Counted from the first letter of the stretch, positions 24,807 to 34,311 are shown. The stretch: DNA of 64,000 nucleotides from Methylorubrum rhodinum (GCF_014199935.1 NZ_JACHOP010000001.1:124001-188000), one strand, 5' to 3'. Notes: a model not told the origin generated them from the letters alone. Made by a program: numbers and translations.

Positions 24807-26708
24807 ATGGTGGACCCGCGGGACGGGTCCGCCGGCCGCATCGAGGGAAGAGCGCAGCCGGTGACACGCGAGCGGCCGATCACGGAAGAGCGCGCGAACC
24901 GCGCCGGGGCGGGCGCCCTCGCGCCGCTCCGGGGCCTCGCCGCGACGCTCGCCGCCGCCCTGGTGCTGGCGCCGCTCGCCGGCCCGGCCTTCGCCCAGGA
25001 TGCCAGCCCGTCCGCGACCGACCCGTCCGCCGCTCCTGCGGAAGGGGCGGAGGCGTCCGCCCGCGCCCGGCCCCGCCCCACCGGCATCGAGACCGCCTCG
25101 CCGCTGCGCGGCGGCCTGATCTCGTCCGGGCTCGGCGCATCGAATTCGGCTTCCTCGACCTCCGGCACGTCCGGGGCCGGCAGCTTCGGCCCCCGCGCTC
25201 CGGCCTCCACGGGCGACGCCCCTGCCCCATCCGCCGATTCCTCCGACGACAGTGTCTCGCGCCTGCCGCGCTTCCGCACCGCTCCCGGCATCACCGGCGG
25301 CGCGACGGTGAACGGGGCCCGGCCCTCGCTGTTGCGCCAGCGGGCGGCGCCGCCGCGCCGGCTCGGCTCGGCCACCAAGCAGATCACCCAGGCGCGGGTG
25401 CAGCAGACCACGACCGACCTGCGCCTGTCGCCGGTGATCCAGAGCCCGGTCTCCGGCGTGCCGCTGCCGAGCACCTTCGTGCGGCTCGGCCTCGTCAACC
25501 CGGCCAATGTGCTGGGGCTCGGCCTCGGGCTCGGCACCATCGTGCAGGGGAGCCTGAGGCCCATCGATCCGGCCTACGCGCCATTGGGCTACCGGCTCGG
25601 CGCCTTCACCCTGCTGCCGGCCTTCACCCAGAGCATCGGCTACGACACCAACCCGAACCAGACGGTCGCCCGCTCGGCCCAGCCCTCCCTGGTCCTGCGC
25701 AGCGAGGGCGAACTCGCGGTCCGCTCGGACTGGTCTCAGGCCGAGTTCACGGGCGAGATGCGCGGCAGCTATCTCGAATATCCCGACAACCCGGATGCGA
25801 GCCGCCCCAATGCGGTCGGCGTGTCGCGGCTGCGGATCGACGCCAACCGCGACACCCGCATCGACGTCGAGACGCGCTTCCTGCTCGACAGCCAGCGCGC
25901 CGGCAGCCCCGATCTCAACGCCGCGACCGCCAGCCGCCCGCTGTTTGCCAGCTACGGCGCATCGGTGGGCGTGCAGGAGAACTTCAACCGGCTGCAGCTG
26001 TCGCTGCGCGGCTCGATCGACCGGCAGGTGTTCGAGGATGCGCGCCTGTCGAACGGCACGGTGATCCGCCAGAGCGACCGCGACGCCAACCAGTACGGCG
26101 TGCGGCTGCGGGCGGGCTACGAAGTGTCGCCGATGTTCACGCCCTTCGTCGAGACGCTGATCGACACCCGCGTCTACGACACGCAGGTCGATCAATACGG
26201 CCTGCGGCGCGATTCCGACGGCATCGCCTTCTCGGCGGGCGCCAGCATCGAGTTGAACCGCGCGCTCACCGCCGAGGTCTCGGCGGGCATGCAGCACCGC
26301 TCCTACGTGGATCGCACGCTCCGCCCCATCGACGCGCCGCTCGTCAGCGCCGCGCTGATCTGGACGGTCTCGCCGCTGACGACCGTGCGCTTCAACCAGC
26401 AGACCGGCGTGATCGAGACGGCGGTGCCGGGCTCCAGCGGCGCCTTCACCGACGTGGCGACGTTGGAGGTGCAGCACGACCTGTTCCGCAACCTCTCGAT
26501 CAATGTCGGCGCCACCTACCTCGCCAACACCTACGAGGGCGTGGCGATCCGCGAGCGCGGCTACTCGGCCTTCGCCCGGCTCGATTACCGCTTCAACCGC
26601 TGGCTCACCTTCCGCGGCAGCTACCTCTGGTCGACGCTGACGAGTTCCAGCGCCAATGCGAGCTACGAGGGCCACGCCGTGCTGCTTGGCGTGCGGGTGA
26701 ACCCCTGA
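24807..26708 (+). CDS. Outer-membrane beta-barrel protein (BBP2-like)
   Basis: 633 residues from the ATG at 24807; an in-frame GTG at 24861 would shorten the N-terminus by 18. A signal peptide occupies roughly residues 42-63 (LAATLAAALVLAPLAGPAFAQ). Residues 65-230 are disordered Ser/Pro/Ala-rich. The rest is a run of alternating strands: YRLGAFTLLPAFTQSIGYDT, VRSDWSQAEFTGEMRGSYLEY, RTEVxSAGMQHRSY-like turns, and the terminal HAVLLGVRVNP. This is the look of putative beta-barrel porin 2 proteins, often linked to surface polysaccharide loci. Divergent from kdsD, which supports but does not prove an envelope-sugar role. Confidence 0.8.
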   Translation: MVDPRDGSAGRIEGRAQPVTRERPITEERANRAGAGALAPLRGLAATLAAALVLAPLAGPAFAQDASPSATDPSAAPAEGAEASARARPRPTGIETASPLRGGLISSGLGASNSASSTSGTSGAGSFGPRAPASTGDAPAPSADSSDDSVSRLPRFRTAPGITGGATVNGARPSLLRQRAAPPRRLGSATKQITQARVQQTTTDLRLSPVIQSPVSGVPLPSTFVRLGLVNPANVLGLGLGLGTIVQGSLRPIDPAYAPLGYRLGAFTLLPAFTQSIGYDTNPNQTVARSAQPSLVLRSEGELAVRSDWSQAEFTGEMRGSYLEYPDNPDASRPNAVGVSRLRIDANRDTRIDVETRFLLDSQRAGSPDLNAATASRPLFASYGASVGVQENFNRLQLSLRGSIDRQVFEDARLSNGTVIRQSDRDANQYGVRLRAGYEVSPMFTPFVETLIDTRVYDTQVDQYGLRRDSDGIAFSAGASIELNRALTAEVSAGMQHRSYVDRTLRPIDAPLVSAALIWTVSPLTTVRFNQQTGVIETAVPGSSGAFTDVATLEVQHDLFRNLSINVGATYLANTYEGVAIRERGYSAFARLDYRFNRWLTFRGSYLWSTLTSSSANASYEGHAVLLGVRVNP

Positions 26709-26747
26709 GGCGGCGTGTGAGAGTGGAGCGAGCGCCCCGCGCAGCGG

Positions 26748-26766
26748 GCCTCGGCTTTGCCGAGGC
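26748..26766. terminator. Hairpin between barrel gene and Inh lipoprotein gene
   Basis: Perfect 8-base arms GCCTCGGC and GCCGAGGC with a TTT loop, 40 bases past the barrel gene stop and between convergent genes. There is no T-tract after it; it could serve both sides. Confidence 0.45.
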
Positions 26767-26836
26767 GTCGAGCGGAGCGAGAAGCCAAGCCCGCGGAGGC
26801 GGGCGCCGGCGCTCGAGGCAGCAGGAAGACGGCGCG

Positions 26837-27400
26837 TCAGCGCGCCAATGCGAGCTGCGCGCCCGACTTCGACAGCGCGCCGTCGAGGCTGCCGCCGGCC
26901 TGGCGCAGGCGCGCCGTGACGGTGCCGCCGGGCTGGTAGAGATAGACCTCGCCGTCGCGAAAGTCCCAGGCCGAGACCTTGGCGAGATCCTTGTTGGCGC
27001 AGCCCGAGGTCGAGGCCTTGTAGAGGTCGAGCGCGGGCGCGCTCGACAGCGAGACCTTGCAGCTTCCGGTGGCATCGGTGGCGTTCCACGAACCCACCAC
27101 CGAGGAGCGGCCGGTGGCGACGACGGGGGCCGGCGAGGGCGCAGGCGGCAGCGGCTCGGGCTCGATCACCGGCGAGGGCGCGGCGGCGACGCTCGGCGGC
27201 GCATCGACCGGGGCGGCGCTGGCGCCGGGCGGGGGGGCGAGCGGCTCGCTCGTCACCCGGCCCGCGGGCAGGGCCGGCGTGGCGGGCTCCAGGGCGGCCT
27301 GCGGGCGCGGCCGCGGGCCGTCGAAGCGCGACGTGCCGCAGGCCCCGAGGCTCGCGGCGAGCGCGAGACAGGCTGTGGTCGAGAGCAACCCGCGCGGCAT
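26837..27400 (-). CDS. AprI/Inh (Omp19-like) family lipoprotein
   Basis: 187 residues from the ATG at 27400, with AAGGAG 6 bases upstream. Signal and lipobox LALAASLGACG give a lipid-modified Cys at about residue 22. A Pro/Ala-rich linker runs to about residue 105. The C-terminal domain (SVVGSWNATDATGSCKVSLS, STSGCANKDLAKVSAWDF) has the AprI/Inh barrel pattern with two cysteines. Family members inhibit serralysin-type metalloproteases in the periplasm, or, as in Brucella Omp19, broader host proteases. No metalloprotease gene is adjacent. The lipoprotein call is strong and the inhibitor role is inferred. Confidence 0.82.
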   Translation of the reverse strand: MPRGLLSTTACLALAASLGACGTSRFDGPRPRPQAALEPATPALPAGRVTSEPLAPPPGASAAPVDAPPSVAAAPSPVIEPEPLPPAPSPAPVVATGRSSVVGSWNATDATGSCKVSLSSAPALDLYKASTSGCANKDLAKVSAWDFRDGEVYLYQPGGTVTARLRQAGGSLDGALSKSGAQLALAR

Positions 27401-27661
27401 CGAGACTCCTTGCTTCCCCGGCGAACCCGCGGCTCCCGTCGCGGCCAAATGCGATGGCGGCAAGGCGCGCGGGACAAGCGAGGCGGGAAAAGCCGGGCCG
27501 TGGCCGGAATCCGGGCGAGTGTGGCGGGAGGGTCTCACTCGACGCATCGGGCGGGCGCGTACCCACTGTGGCGCCCCTGCCGCAGCGTCGCCGAATCCGC
27601 GCAAGCCGCATGTCTCGGCCCCGATCCCGGCACGATCCGCCGCGATCCTGGCATCCGACCG

Positions 27662-28513
27662 ATGTCATCAGTCTCGAGCGAGACGCGCGTGAACCCACCG
27701 CCCGCCATCGCGACACGGCGCCCGCCCGGCCCCGCCCGCCGGGGCGGTGCCCTGTGGCTGCTCGCCGCCTGCGGGGCGCTGCCCTTTTCCGTGGCCGCGG
27801 ACGAATCCTGCCGGCCGGGCGCGGCGCGGGCGGACCGGCTCGCCGGCCTCGGTTCGCGCGGCGAACTCATCCTCGCCTCCGGGCGCCGGGCGGTGCTGTC
27901 GGACCTGCGCTGGCCCGACGAGCCGGAGGCCGAGGCGGCGGCCCGCGCATGGCTCCTGCCGTTCCGCGATCGGCCGCTCGCCCTGACCGAGCGCGGCGGC
28001 GAGGACCGCTGGGGCCGCCGTCGGGTCGATGCGGTGACTGAGGGCACGGAACCGGCAGACCTCGCCGGCGGATTGATCGCGGCGGGCCTCGTCCATGCCG
28101 ATCCGGGCGAGGCGGATACCCTGTGCCGCCCGTCCCTGCGGGCGCTGGAGGCGGCGCCGCGCGCGGCCGGGCTCGGCCTGTGGGGGGCGGGCGCGGTCGA
28201 GGCGAGCGATGCCGCGGCGCTCACCGCCCGCGCCGGGCGCTTCACCGTCACCGAGGGGCGCATCCTGCATGTCGGCGAGCGCAGCGCGCGCACGTATCTG
28301 GACTTCGCCCCGCGCGGGGCGCAGGGCCTGACCGTCACAGTGCAGAAGCGCACTTGGCGGAGGCTGGCCGAACATGGTTTGTCTGCGGCTACGCTGAAGG
28401 GACGCCTCGTGCGGGTCCGCGGCACGGTCGAGATCGGGCGGGGCCCGGTCATCGATCTGGGCAGCCGGGACGCGATCGAGGTCGTCGAGGGGGAGCGGGC
28501 GCTGCGGCGCTGA
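27662..28513 (+). CDS. Exported thermonuclease (SNase)-fold protein
   Basis: 283 residues from the ATG at 27662; a GTG at 27689 is an alternative. An N-terminal hydrophobic segment (GGALWLLAACGALPFSVAADE) is a signal peptide. The middle part has the SNase order: RGELILASGRRAVLSDLRWP, ERGGEDRWGRRRVDAV, LAGGLIAAGLVHAD, and a helix ending AGLGLWG. The C-terminal part (ARTYLDFAP, VTVQKRTWRRL, LVRVRGTVEIGRGPVIDL) resembles an OB-fold accessory domain seen in such proteins. Nuclease activity is uncertain because not every catalytic residue can be matched. The M48 peptidase gene follows after 5 bases. Confidence 0.72.
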   Translation: MSSVSSETRVNPPPAIATRRPPGPARRGGALWLLAACGALPFSVAADESCRPGAARADRLAGLGSRGELILASGRRAVLSDLRWPDEPEAEAAARAWLLPFRDRPLALTERGGEDRWGRRRVDAVTEGTEPADLAGGLIAAGLVHADPGEADTLCRPSLRALEAAPRAAGLGLWGAGAVEASDAAALTARAGRFTVTEGRILHVGERSARTYLDFAPRGAQGLTVTVQKRTWRRLAEHGLSAATLKGRLVRVRGTVEIGRGPVIDLGSRDAIEVVEGERALRR

Positions 28514-28518
28514 ACGGC

Positions 28519-30024
28519 ATGACGGGGGATCGGCACAACGGATCGGTGCGGCTGGACGCTTCGGCGCGCCGCGCGCGGCGGCTCGCGGGGCTTGCCGGGA
28601 GTCTTGCGCTCGCGGCCCTGCTCTCGGGCTGCGCCGGCGACCAGACCGGCAGCGTGATCACGCCCGCGGTCATCAAGGTGCCGGAGCAGGCGCCCAAGAC
28701 CACCGGCCGCGTCCGCACCGGCGACAACGCGGATCATGCCAAGCTCGTCGCCTCCTTCGGCGGCGAGTACCGCGCGCCCGCCGCGCACCGGCTCCTCACC
28801 GAGGTGACCGAGCGGCTGGTGAAGGCGAGCGAGCGGCCGGACGAGGCCTACGCGGTCACGCTCCTCGATTCGCCCGTCGTCAACGCCTTCGCCCTGCCGA
28901 GTGGCCGGCTCTACGTCACCCGCGGCCTGCTCGCGCTCGCCACCGACACCTCCGAGGTGGCCGCGGTGCTGGCCCACGAGATCGCCCACGTGACGCTCCG
29001 CCACGCCACCGCCCGCAGCGAGCTGGCGCTCCGCTCGCAGCTCGTCAGCCGGGTCGTGGCCGACGTGCTCAACGATCCGGTGACGGGGAAGCAGCTGGAG
29101 AACCAGTCGAAGTTCACGCTGGCCCGCTTCTCCCGCGAGCAGGAATTCGAGGCCGACACCAGCGGCGTGCGGGTGCTGGCCCAGGCCGGCTACGACCCGT
29201 TCGGCGCGAGCCGCTTTCTCGAGGCGCTCAACCGCACCATGGCGCTCAAGTCCGGCACCGGCACCGCGAGCGAGCCCGACATGCTGGCGACCCATCCGGC
29301 CACCACCGAGCGCATCGCGCTCGTCACCCGCGCGGCCCGGCGCATCGGCGCCCCCGGCCTCGGCGCGGACGAGCGCGCCCGCTATCTCGCGGCGATCGAC
29401 GGGCTCGCCTACGGCGACAACCCCGGCGAGGGGCTGGTGCGCGCCCGCCGCTTCCTGCATCCGGGCCTGCGCATCGCCTTCGAGGTGCCCGACGCCTTCG
29501 CCATCGAGAACACCCGCAACGCCGTGCTCGGCACGACGCCGGAGGGCAGCCGCCGCCTGCTGTTCGATCAGGTCGAAGCCAGCGCCGACCGCGGCCTGGA
29601 GGACGTGCTGCGCGCCACCTGGAACGACGCGATCGATTCGGGTTCGGTCGAGAACCGCATCGTCAACGGGCACTCGACGGTCACCGCCCTGTCGAAGGGC
29701 AAGGACTGGACCTTCCGCCTCGCCGCGATCCGCGTCGGCGAGACCACCTACCGCATGATCATGGCGGCCAAGGGCACGACCGATCCCGACCCGGCCTTCC
29801 GCCGCTGGGTCGAGAGCCTGCGCCCGATCGAGCCGGAGGAAGCCGCGAGCCTCAAGCCCGCCCACATCCGCCTCGCCACCGCCGCGCCCGGCGACACGGT
29901 GGACAGCCTTGCGCGACGCATGGTGGTGCCGGACCGCGCGGCCGAGCGCTTCCTCGTGCTGAACGGGCTGGAGCGCGGGGCGAGCGTGAAGCCGGGGCAG
30001 AACTATAAGGTGGTGGTGGAATAA
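28519..30024 (+). CDS. M48-family zinc metallopeptidase lipoprotein
   Basis: 501 residues. A lipobox LLSGC at residue 38 makes this a periplasmic lipoprotein. The catalytic motif HEIAH at 153-157 and the third zinc ligand Glu211 (FEADTSGV) are intact, as in BepA/YfgC and LoiP. FALPSGRLYVTRGLL precedes the active site as usual. The last ~60 residues (PGDTVDSLARRMVV, LVLNGL, KPGQNYKVVVE) look like a LysM-type wall-binding module. A role in outer-membrane protein quality control is likely by family. The start lies 5 bases after the nuclease-fold gene, so they probably share a transcript. Confidence 0.9.
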   Translation: MTGDRHNGSVRLDASARRARRLAGLAGSLALAALLSGCAGDQTGSVITPAVIKVPEQAPKTTGRVRTGDNADHAKLVASFGGEYRAPAAHRLLTEVTERLVKASERPDEAYAVTLLDSPVVNAFALPSGRLYVTRGLLALATDTSEVAAVLAHEIAHVTLRHATARSELALRSQLVSRVVADVLNDPVTGKQLENQSKFTLARFSREQEFEADTSGVRVLAQAGYDPFGASRFLEALNRTMALKSGTGTASEPDMLATHPATTERIALVTRAARRIGAPGLGADERARYLAAIDGLAYGDNPGEGLVRARRFLHPGLRIAFEVPDAFAIENTRNAVLGTTPEGSRRLLFDQVEASADRGLEDVLRATWNDAIDSGSVENRIVNGHSTVTALSKGKDWTFRLAAIRVGETTYRMIMAAKGTTDPDPAFRRWVESLRPIEPEEAASLKPAHIRLATAAPGDTVDSLARRMVVPDRAAERFLVLNGLERGASVKPGQNYKVVVE

Positions 30025-30044
30025 GCCGCGAGGCCTTCACCCTC

Positions 30045-30206
30045 CACCGTCATTCCGGGGCGCCGCAGGCGAACCCGGAATCCACGACTGGGCACGACGG
30101 TGCAGCTTCAGCCTTGGCATCCCGCATCACGGGTGGATTGCACGCCTCCGGCGCGCCCCTTCGGGTCCGGGTTCCGCTTCGCGGCCCCGGAATGACGGGG
30201 GTGGCG
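30045..30206. repeat. Palindromic intergenic repeat
   Basis: CGTCATTCCGGGG at 30048-30060 pairs with CCCCGGAATGACG at 30185-30197. Inner segments GAACCCGGAATCCA and GGTCCGGGTTCC extend the pairing with gaps. It lies between the M48 gene and the glycosyltransferases and is of REP/MITE character, a different family from the copies at 23.5 and 39.1 kb. Confidence 0.7.
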
Positions 30207-30274
30207 GGAAGTCTTCGGCTTGCCCCTTCCCCGCTTCCTGTCTTAGGCGGTCCGCGCACCGCTCCGGGTCCGAT

Positions 30275-31177
30275 GTGACGCCCTCTGCCCCCACCAACGA
30301 CACCGCCGTCGGCGTCGTGTTCTTCCGCCCCTCGCCCGCGCAGGTGGAGCGGATCGTCGAGTGCTTTTCCGGGCGCATGCCGGTCTTCGTCTACGACAAC
30401 GGCGGCATCCCGGCCGATGCCGTGGCGCGGCTCGATGCGGCAAGCGTGACGCGTCTCGGGGAAGGCCGCAACGACGGCATCGCCGCCGCCCTCAACCGGC
30501 TGTGCGAGGCGGCCGCCGCCAAAAACTTCGCCCGGCTGTTCCTGCTCGATCAGGACGCCGACACCTCGCCCGAGACGGCCCAGGCGCTCGGCCTCGCCCT
30601 CGACCGCCTCGGCACCGCGAGCCCGCCGCCCGCGCTCGTCGGCCCGGCGCCCGCGCCGAACCCCGGCCACAAGGCGCCGCGCTATCCGCTGCGCCCCGGC
30701 ATGGCGCCCCACGGCGCCCTGCTGCCGGTGGCGTTCCTGGCGACCTCGGGCTCGCTGGTCGATCTCGCGACCTTCCAAAGAATCGGGCCGTTCCGCGAGG
30801 ACTTCTTCATCGACGCGGTCGATCTCGAATGGTGTTTTCGCGCCTGGGGTCAGGGATTCTCCTGCTGGATGGATCCAGCGACCGCGATCCCCCACAGCGT
30901 CGGTCGCGGCACGATCCGCGCCCGCTTCCTGCCGATCGCGATGCCCGACCAGCCACCCTTCCGCATGGCGGTCTACCTGCGCAACACGGCCTTCAGCTGG
31001 CGCCTGCCGCACGTGCCGGTTCGGTGGAAGCTCAAGCAGATGGCCTATCTGCCGGCCCAGATCGGCCTCTATTGGGCCCATCACGGCTTCGAGCCGAAAC
31101 TGCTCGGCCGGCTCCTGCGGGCGGTGGCGAACGGCCTGAGGGGGCGGCTCGGGCGGCCGGCGGACGCGCCGCCATGA
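30275..31177 (+). CDS. Glycosyltransferase family 2 (rhamnosyltransferase-like)
   Basis: 300 residues, GTG start at 30275. GT-A fold: VGVVFFRPSPAQVERIVECF, VFVYDNGG, EGRNDGIAAALNRLCEAA, and the metal-binding FLLDQDADTSPE. The acceptor part has FREDFFIDAVDLEWCFRAWG. The C-terminal helical part is near the membrane but not clearly spanning. RfbF/RfbN-type enzymes of this shape add deoxyhexoses to surface polysaccharides from dTDP- or GDP-sugars. The next glycosyltransferase overlaps its stop by 4 bases, so they form a pair. The sugar is unknown. Confidence 0.87.
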   Translation: MTPSAPTNDTAVGVVFFRPSPAQVERIVECFSGRMPVFVYDNGGIPADAVARLDAASVTRLGEGRNDGIAAALNRLCEAAAAKNFARLFLLDQDADTSPETAQALGLALDRLGTASPPPALVGPAPAPNPGHKAPRYPLRPGMAPHGALLPVAFLATSGSLVDLATFQRIGPFREDFFIDAVDLEWCFRAWGQGFSCWMDPATAIPHSVGRGTIRARFLPIAMPDQPPFRMAVYLRNTAFSWRLPHVPVRWKLKQMAYLPAQIGLYWAHHGFEPKLLGRLLRAVANGLRGRLGRPADAPP

Positions 31178-32115
31178 GCCTTCGCGTGAGCCGGCTCGAC
31201 GTCGTCATCGTCAACTGGAACGCCGGGGAACAGCTCGCCGCCTGCCTGTCGAGCTTGGCGGCCTGCGACGACGCGGCTTCGTTGCGCGTCGTCGTCGTGG
31301 ACAACGCCTCCATCGACGGCTCGGCCCAAAAGCTGGAGCGGCCGGGGCTACACGTCACGGTGCTGCGCAACAGCCAGAACCTCGGCTTCGCCCGCGCCTG
31401 CAACCAGGGCGCGGCCGTGGGCTCGGCCGAGGCGATCCTGTTCCTCAACCCCGACACCGCGGTGAGCCGCGACGGCATCGCCGAGGCCCGCGCCGTGCTG
31501 GAGGCGGATGCCCGCACCGGCATCGTCGGCGCCCGCCTCGTGGACGAGTCAGGCCGGACCCACCGCACCTGCGCGCGGACGCCGACGGGCTTCAGCCTCG
31601 TTGCCCACACCCTGTTCCTCGACCGCCTGATGCCGGGACGCATCCCCCCCCATTTCCGGCTCGACTGGGACCACGCCGACACGCGGCCCGTGGACGCCGT
31701 GATGGGCGCCTTCCTGATGATCCGCCGCCCCCTCTTCGAGCGGCTTCACGGCTTCGACGAGCGCTTCTTCGTCTATTGGGAGGATGCCGACCTCTGCGCC
31801 CGGACGGGCGAGGCGGGCTTTGCCGTGTGCCATGCCGCACGGGCCGTGATCCGCCATCGCGGCCAGGGCACGACCGAGGCGGTGAAGGACCGGCGGCTGT
31901 TCTACTTCCTGCGCGCCCAGGCGCTCTACGCGGGCAAGCACCATGGACGGGCTGCCCTCCTCGGCGTCCTGGCCGCGGCGTTCGCCGTGAACCTGCCGGT
32001 GCGCCTCGTTCGTGCCCTGCTGCGGGGCGGACCAGGCGACGCCGGGGCCGTTCTGCGGGTGGGACGGTGGCTCGCGAGCGCTTCACCCAAGCTGTTGACC
32101 CGGCGGCCGAGTTAG
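31174..32115 (+). CDS. Glycosyltransferase family 2 (WbbL-like)
   Basis: 313 residues. The ATG overlaps the preceding TGA (ATGA). GT-A motifs: LDVVIVNWNAGEQL, VVVVDNASIDGS, NLGFARACNQGA, and LFLNPDTAVS as the metal-binding site. GFDERFFVYWEDADLCARTG is the acceptor loop typical of WbbL/RfbF rhamnosyltransferases. The C-terminal helix pair (LLGVLAAAFAVNLPVRLV) may touch the membrane. It acts with the upstream paralogue on a surface glycan of unknown structure. Confidence 0.9.
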   Translation: MSLRVSRLDVVIVNWNAGEQLAACLSSLAACDDAASLRVVVVDNASIDGSAQKLERPGLHVTVLRNSQNLGFARACNQGAAVGSAEAILFLNPDTAVSRDGIAEARAVLEADARTGIVGARLVDESGRTHRTCARTPTGFSLVAHTLFLDRLMPGRIPPHFRLDWDHADTRPVDAVMGAFLMIRRPLFERLHGFDERFFVYWEDADLCARTGEAGFAVCHAARAVIRHRGQGTTEAVKDRRLFYFLRAQALYAGKHHGRAALLGVLAAAFAVNLPVRLVRALLRGGPGDAGAVLRVGRWLASASPKLLTRRPS

Positions 32116-32200
32116 GGCTTGCCTCCGCCGTGGCCTTGCCGGTCGCCGCGCCCTCGGCCATGCTGACGGGAGCGGCCCGGGCTGCTGAACGGGGAACGGA

Positions 32201-33934
32201 TTGCTCGAACGGGCGGACCAGGGTTCTCGATCGCCGGATGTCTCGCCCGGCCTGTACCGGGCTGCCTTCGATGCCGCACCGGTCGGCCTCGCCATCCTCT
32301 CGCCCGACGGCCGCACCATCCGCGCCGCCAACCCGCGCCTGTGCCGCTGGCTCGGGCACGCCGCGGGCGCCCTCGACGGGTGCGCCGCTTCGTCCGTGCT
32401 GGAGGGCGCCCACGCGATCGAGCCCGGCATCGCCCGCTGGCGGCGGGCCGACGGCAGCGGCATCGACCTGCGCCTGTCCCTCTCCGAGGAGGCGGGCGGC
32501 GAGACGGTGGCCGTGGCCGAGACGGTCGATGCCGACGAACTGGTGCGCGCCGAGCAGAACCGCGACGCGCTGACCGCCGCGGGCCTCGGCGAATGGCGCT
32601 GGGACCTCGTCACCGGCGAGATGGCCTTTTCGCGCCGCGCCGCGCAGATCCTCGGCTACGCGCCGGGCCGCTCGGTCACCTGGGCGGCGATGCGCGGGCG
32701 GATCGACCCGGACGACGCCGAGCGCATCGCCAGCGCCGTGTCCGAGGCCATCGAGCAGCGCCACGCCTACGAGTTCCAGACCCGCTTCCGCCGCGCCACC
32801 GACGACGCCGAGATCTGGGTCGGCGCCCGCGGCGAGGCGGTCCTCTCCGGCGAGGGCACGCCGGTCGGCATCGTCGGCGTGGTGCAGGACATCACCACGC
32901 GGGTCGAGGCCCGCGCCGCCTTGGCCGAGCGCGAGGAGCGGCTGCGGGTCGCCACCACGGTCGCCGATCTCGGCATCTTCGAATGGCACGTCCTCGACGA
33001 CCGGGCGACCTGGGAGAACGAGCGGATGTTCGCCCTGTTCGGCCGCCGGCCGGAAGAGGGCAGCATCGGCAAGTCGACCTTCCTCAAGGAGATCCTGCAC
33101 CCCGAGGACCGCCCGGCCTTCCGGCACGCCATCGTGCGGGCACTGCGCGAGGACACGATCCTGCACGCCACCGGCCGCATCCGCCGCCACGACGACGGCA
33201 CGTGGCGCACCATCGACATGGCGGGCAGGTTCGAGCGGCGGAAGGCCGGCGAGTGGCCGCGGCGCCTGATCGGGGTCGTGGCCGACGTGACCGACCGGCA
33301 CCAGTCGGAAGAGCGCCGCAGCCTGCTGATCCGCGAACTGCACCACCGGGTGAAGAACACGCTGGCCACCGTCCAGGCCATCGTCGGCTCGACCGCGCGC
33401 ACGGCCACCAGCATCGACAGCTTCCACGAGGCGTTCGTGGGCCGCATCAAGTCGCTCGCCCACACCCACAGCGTGCTGACCGAGGCGACGTGGCAGACCG
33501 CGCGCCTGCGCGACCTCCTCGCCTCCGAACTGATGCCCTATGCCGAGAGCGAGACCGAGACCTCGCCGGACCTGCGCATCCTGCTGGACGGCCCGCCGGT
33601 CGATCTGCCCTCCGACATCGCGGTTCCGATCGGCATGGCGATCCACGAACTGACCACCAACGCGGCGAAGTACGGCGCCCTCTCCACCGGCCGCGGGCGC
33701 GTCGCCATCACTTGGAACGTCGAGGGCGGGGTGCTCCATCTCGATTGGCGCGAGAGCGGCGGCCCCCCGGTCGCACCCCCGACCCGCCAGGGCTTCGGCT
33801 CGCGGCTGCTGCAGCGGGTGCTGACGACGCAGGTGCAGGCGACGATCACGACGGACTACGCGCCGGAAGGCTTCCACCTCACGCTCGCCGCCCCGATGCC
33901 GGCGCGCAACCCGGCGCTCAACCCGCTGGCCTGA
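32201..33934 (+). CDS. HWE-family sensor histidine kinase with PAS domains
   Basis: 577 residues, cytosolic, probable TTG start at 32201 with GGGGAACGGA close upstream. Three PAS units: about 15-125 (YRAAFDAAPVGLAILSPDG), 130-245 (LGEWRWDLVTGEMAFS, VVQDITTR) and 250-375 (LGIFEWHVLDDRATW, HPEDRPAF). The kinase core starts RELHHRVKNTLATVQ with phospho-acceptor His381; HELTTNAAKYGALS is the N box; WRESGGPPV supplies the Trp-x-Glu that names the family. HWE kinases in this order of bacteria often feed light, redox or general stress (PhyR/EcfG) pathways. No response regulator is adjacent. Confidence 0.9.
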   Translation: MLERADQGSRSPDVSPGLYRAAFDAAPVGLAILSPDGRTIRAANPRLCRWLGHAAGALDGCAASSVLEGAHAIEPGIARWRRADGSGIDLRLSLSEEAGGETVAVAETVDADELVRAEQNRDALTAAGLGEWRWDLVTGEMAFSRRAAQILGYAPGRSVTWAAMRGRIDPDDAERIASAVSEAIEQRHAYEFQTRFRRATDDAEIWVGARGEAVLSGEGTPVGIVGVVQDITTRVEARAALAEREERLRVATTVADLGIFEWHVLDDRATWENERMFALFGRRPEEGSIGKSTFLKEILHPEDRPAFRHAIVRALREDTILHATGRIRRHDDGTWRTIDMAGRFERRKAGEWPRRLIGVVADVTDRHQSEERRSLLIRELHHRVKNTLATVQAIVGSTARTATSIDSFHEAFVGRIKSLAHTHSVLTEATWQTARLRDLLASELMPYAESETETSPDLRILLDGPPVDLPSDIAVPIGMAIHELTTNAAKYGALSTGRGRVAITWNVEGGVLHLDWRESGGPPVAPPTRQGFGSRLLQRVLTTQVQATITTDYAPEGFHLTLAAPMPARNPALNPLA

Positions 33935-33995
33935 GACGGACGGGCGGTCGGCGCACGACCGTCGCGCAGGCATCCCCGGCGCGACGATCGGGACA

Positions 33996-34011
33996 CTATC
34001 CGTTCGGATAG
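33996..34011. promoter_or_regulatory. Inverted repeat CTATCCG-TT-CGGATAG
   Basis: Perfect 7-base arms around TT, about 300 bases before the subtilase start and 62 bases after the kinase stop. It resembles an operator for a dimeric regulator. Confidence 0.4.
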
Positions 34012-34232
34012 ATGTCGAAGTCCCGCGAATCGTTTATTGTTCTCGTCGGATCCGGTCCCGTGGAAATGGGCGATTCAACCGGCACGCCTCGTCTCGATCC
34101 GAGTGAGTGTCGGTTGTCCGCCTCGACATCCGTAGAAGCGGCGCTGCCCGGATGGGACCGAAGTCAATCTTGGGTCGTATTCAGGTGGGACGGGGCCGAC
34201 TTTCGGGCGGGTCGATTCTGCGATAGATCTGC

Positions 34233-34254
34233 GATCGGACCTGCTGATCCGATC
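34233..34254 (+). promoter_or_regulatory. Inverted repeat GATCGGA ... TCCGATC
   Basis: Perfect 7-base arms with an 8-base spacer, 58 bases before the subtilase start. It could be an operator or a leader hairpin. Confidence 0.35.
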
Positions 34255-34311
34255 TTGTGGCCGTAAGCCCGCGACTGCGCGGGCCGGATCGGCGGTGCCT
34301 GGAGACGAGCG

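Larger units (their letters stand above)
33935..34311. promoter_or_regulatory. Upstream control region of the RTX subtilase
   Basis: 377 bases without a credible gene. It contains a perfect inverted repeat at 33996-34011 and a 7-base inverted repeat at 34233-34254, and is less GC-rich than its surroundings. Confidence 0.5.

Noticed and set aside
24801..27716. Very long minus-strand frame across the barrel, Inh and nuclease-fold genes
   Set aside because: It runs through several real genes and their gaps without any domain. It is typical of stop-poor high-GC antisense frames.
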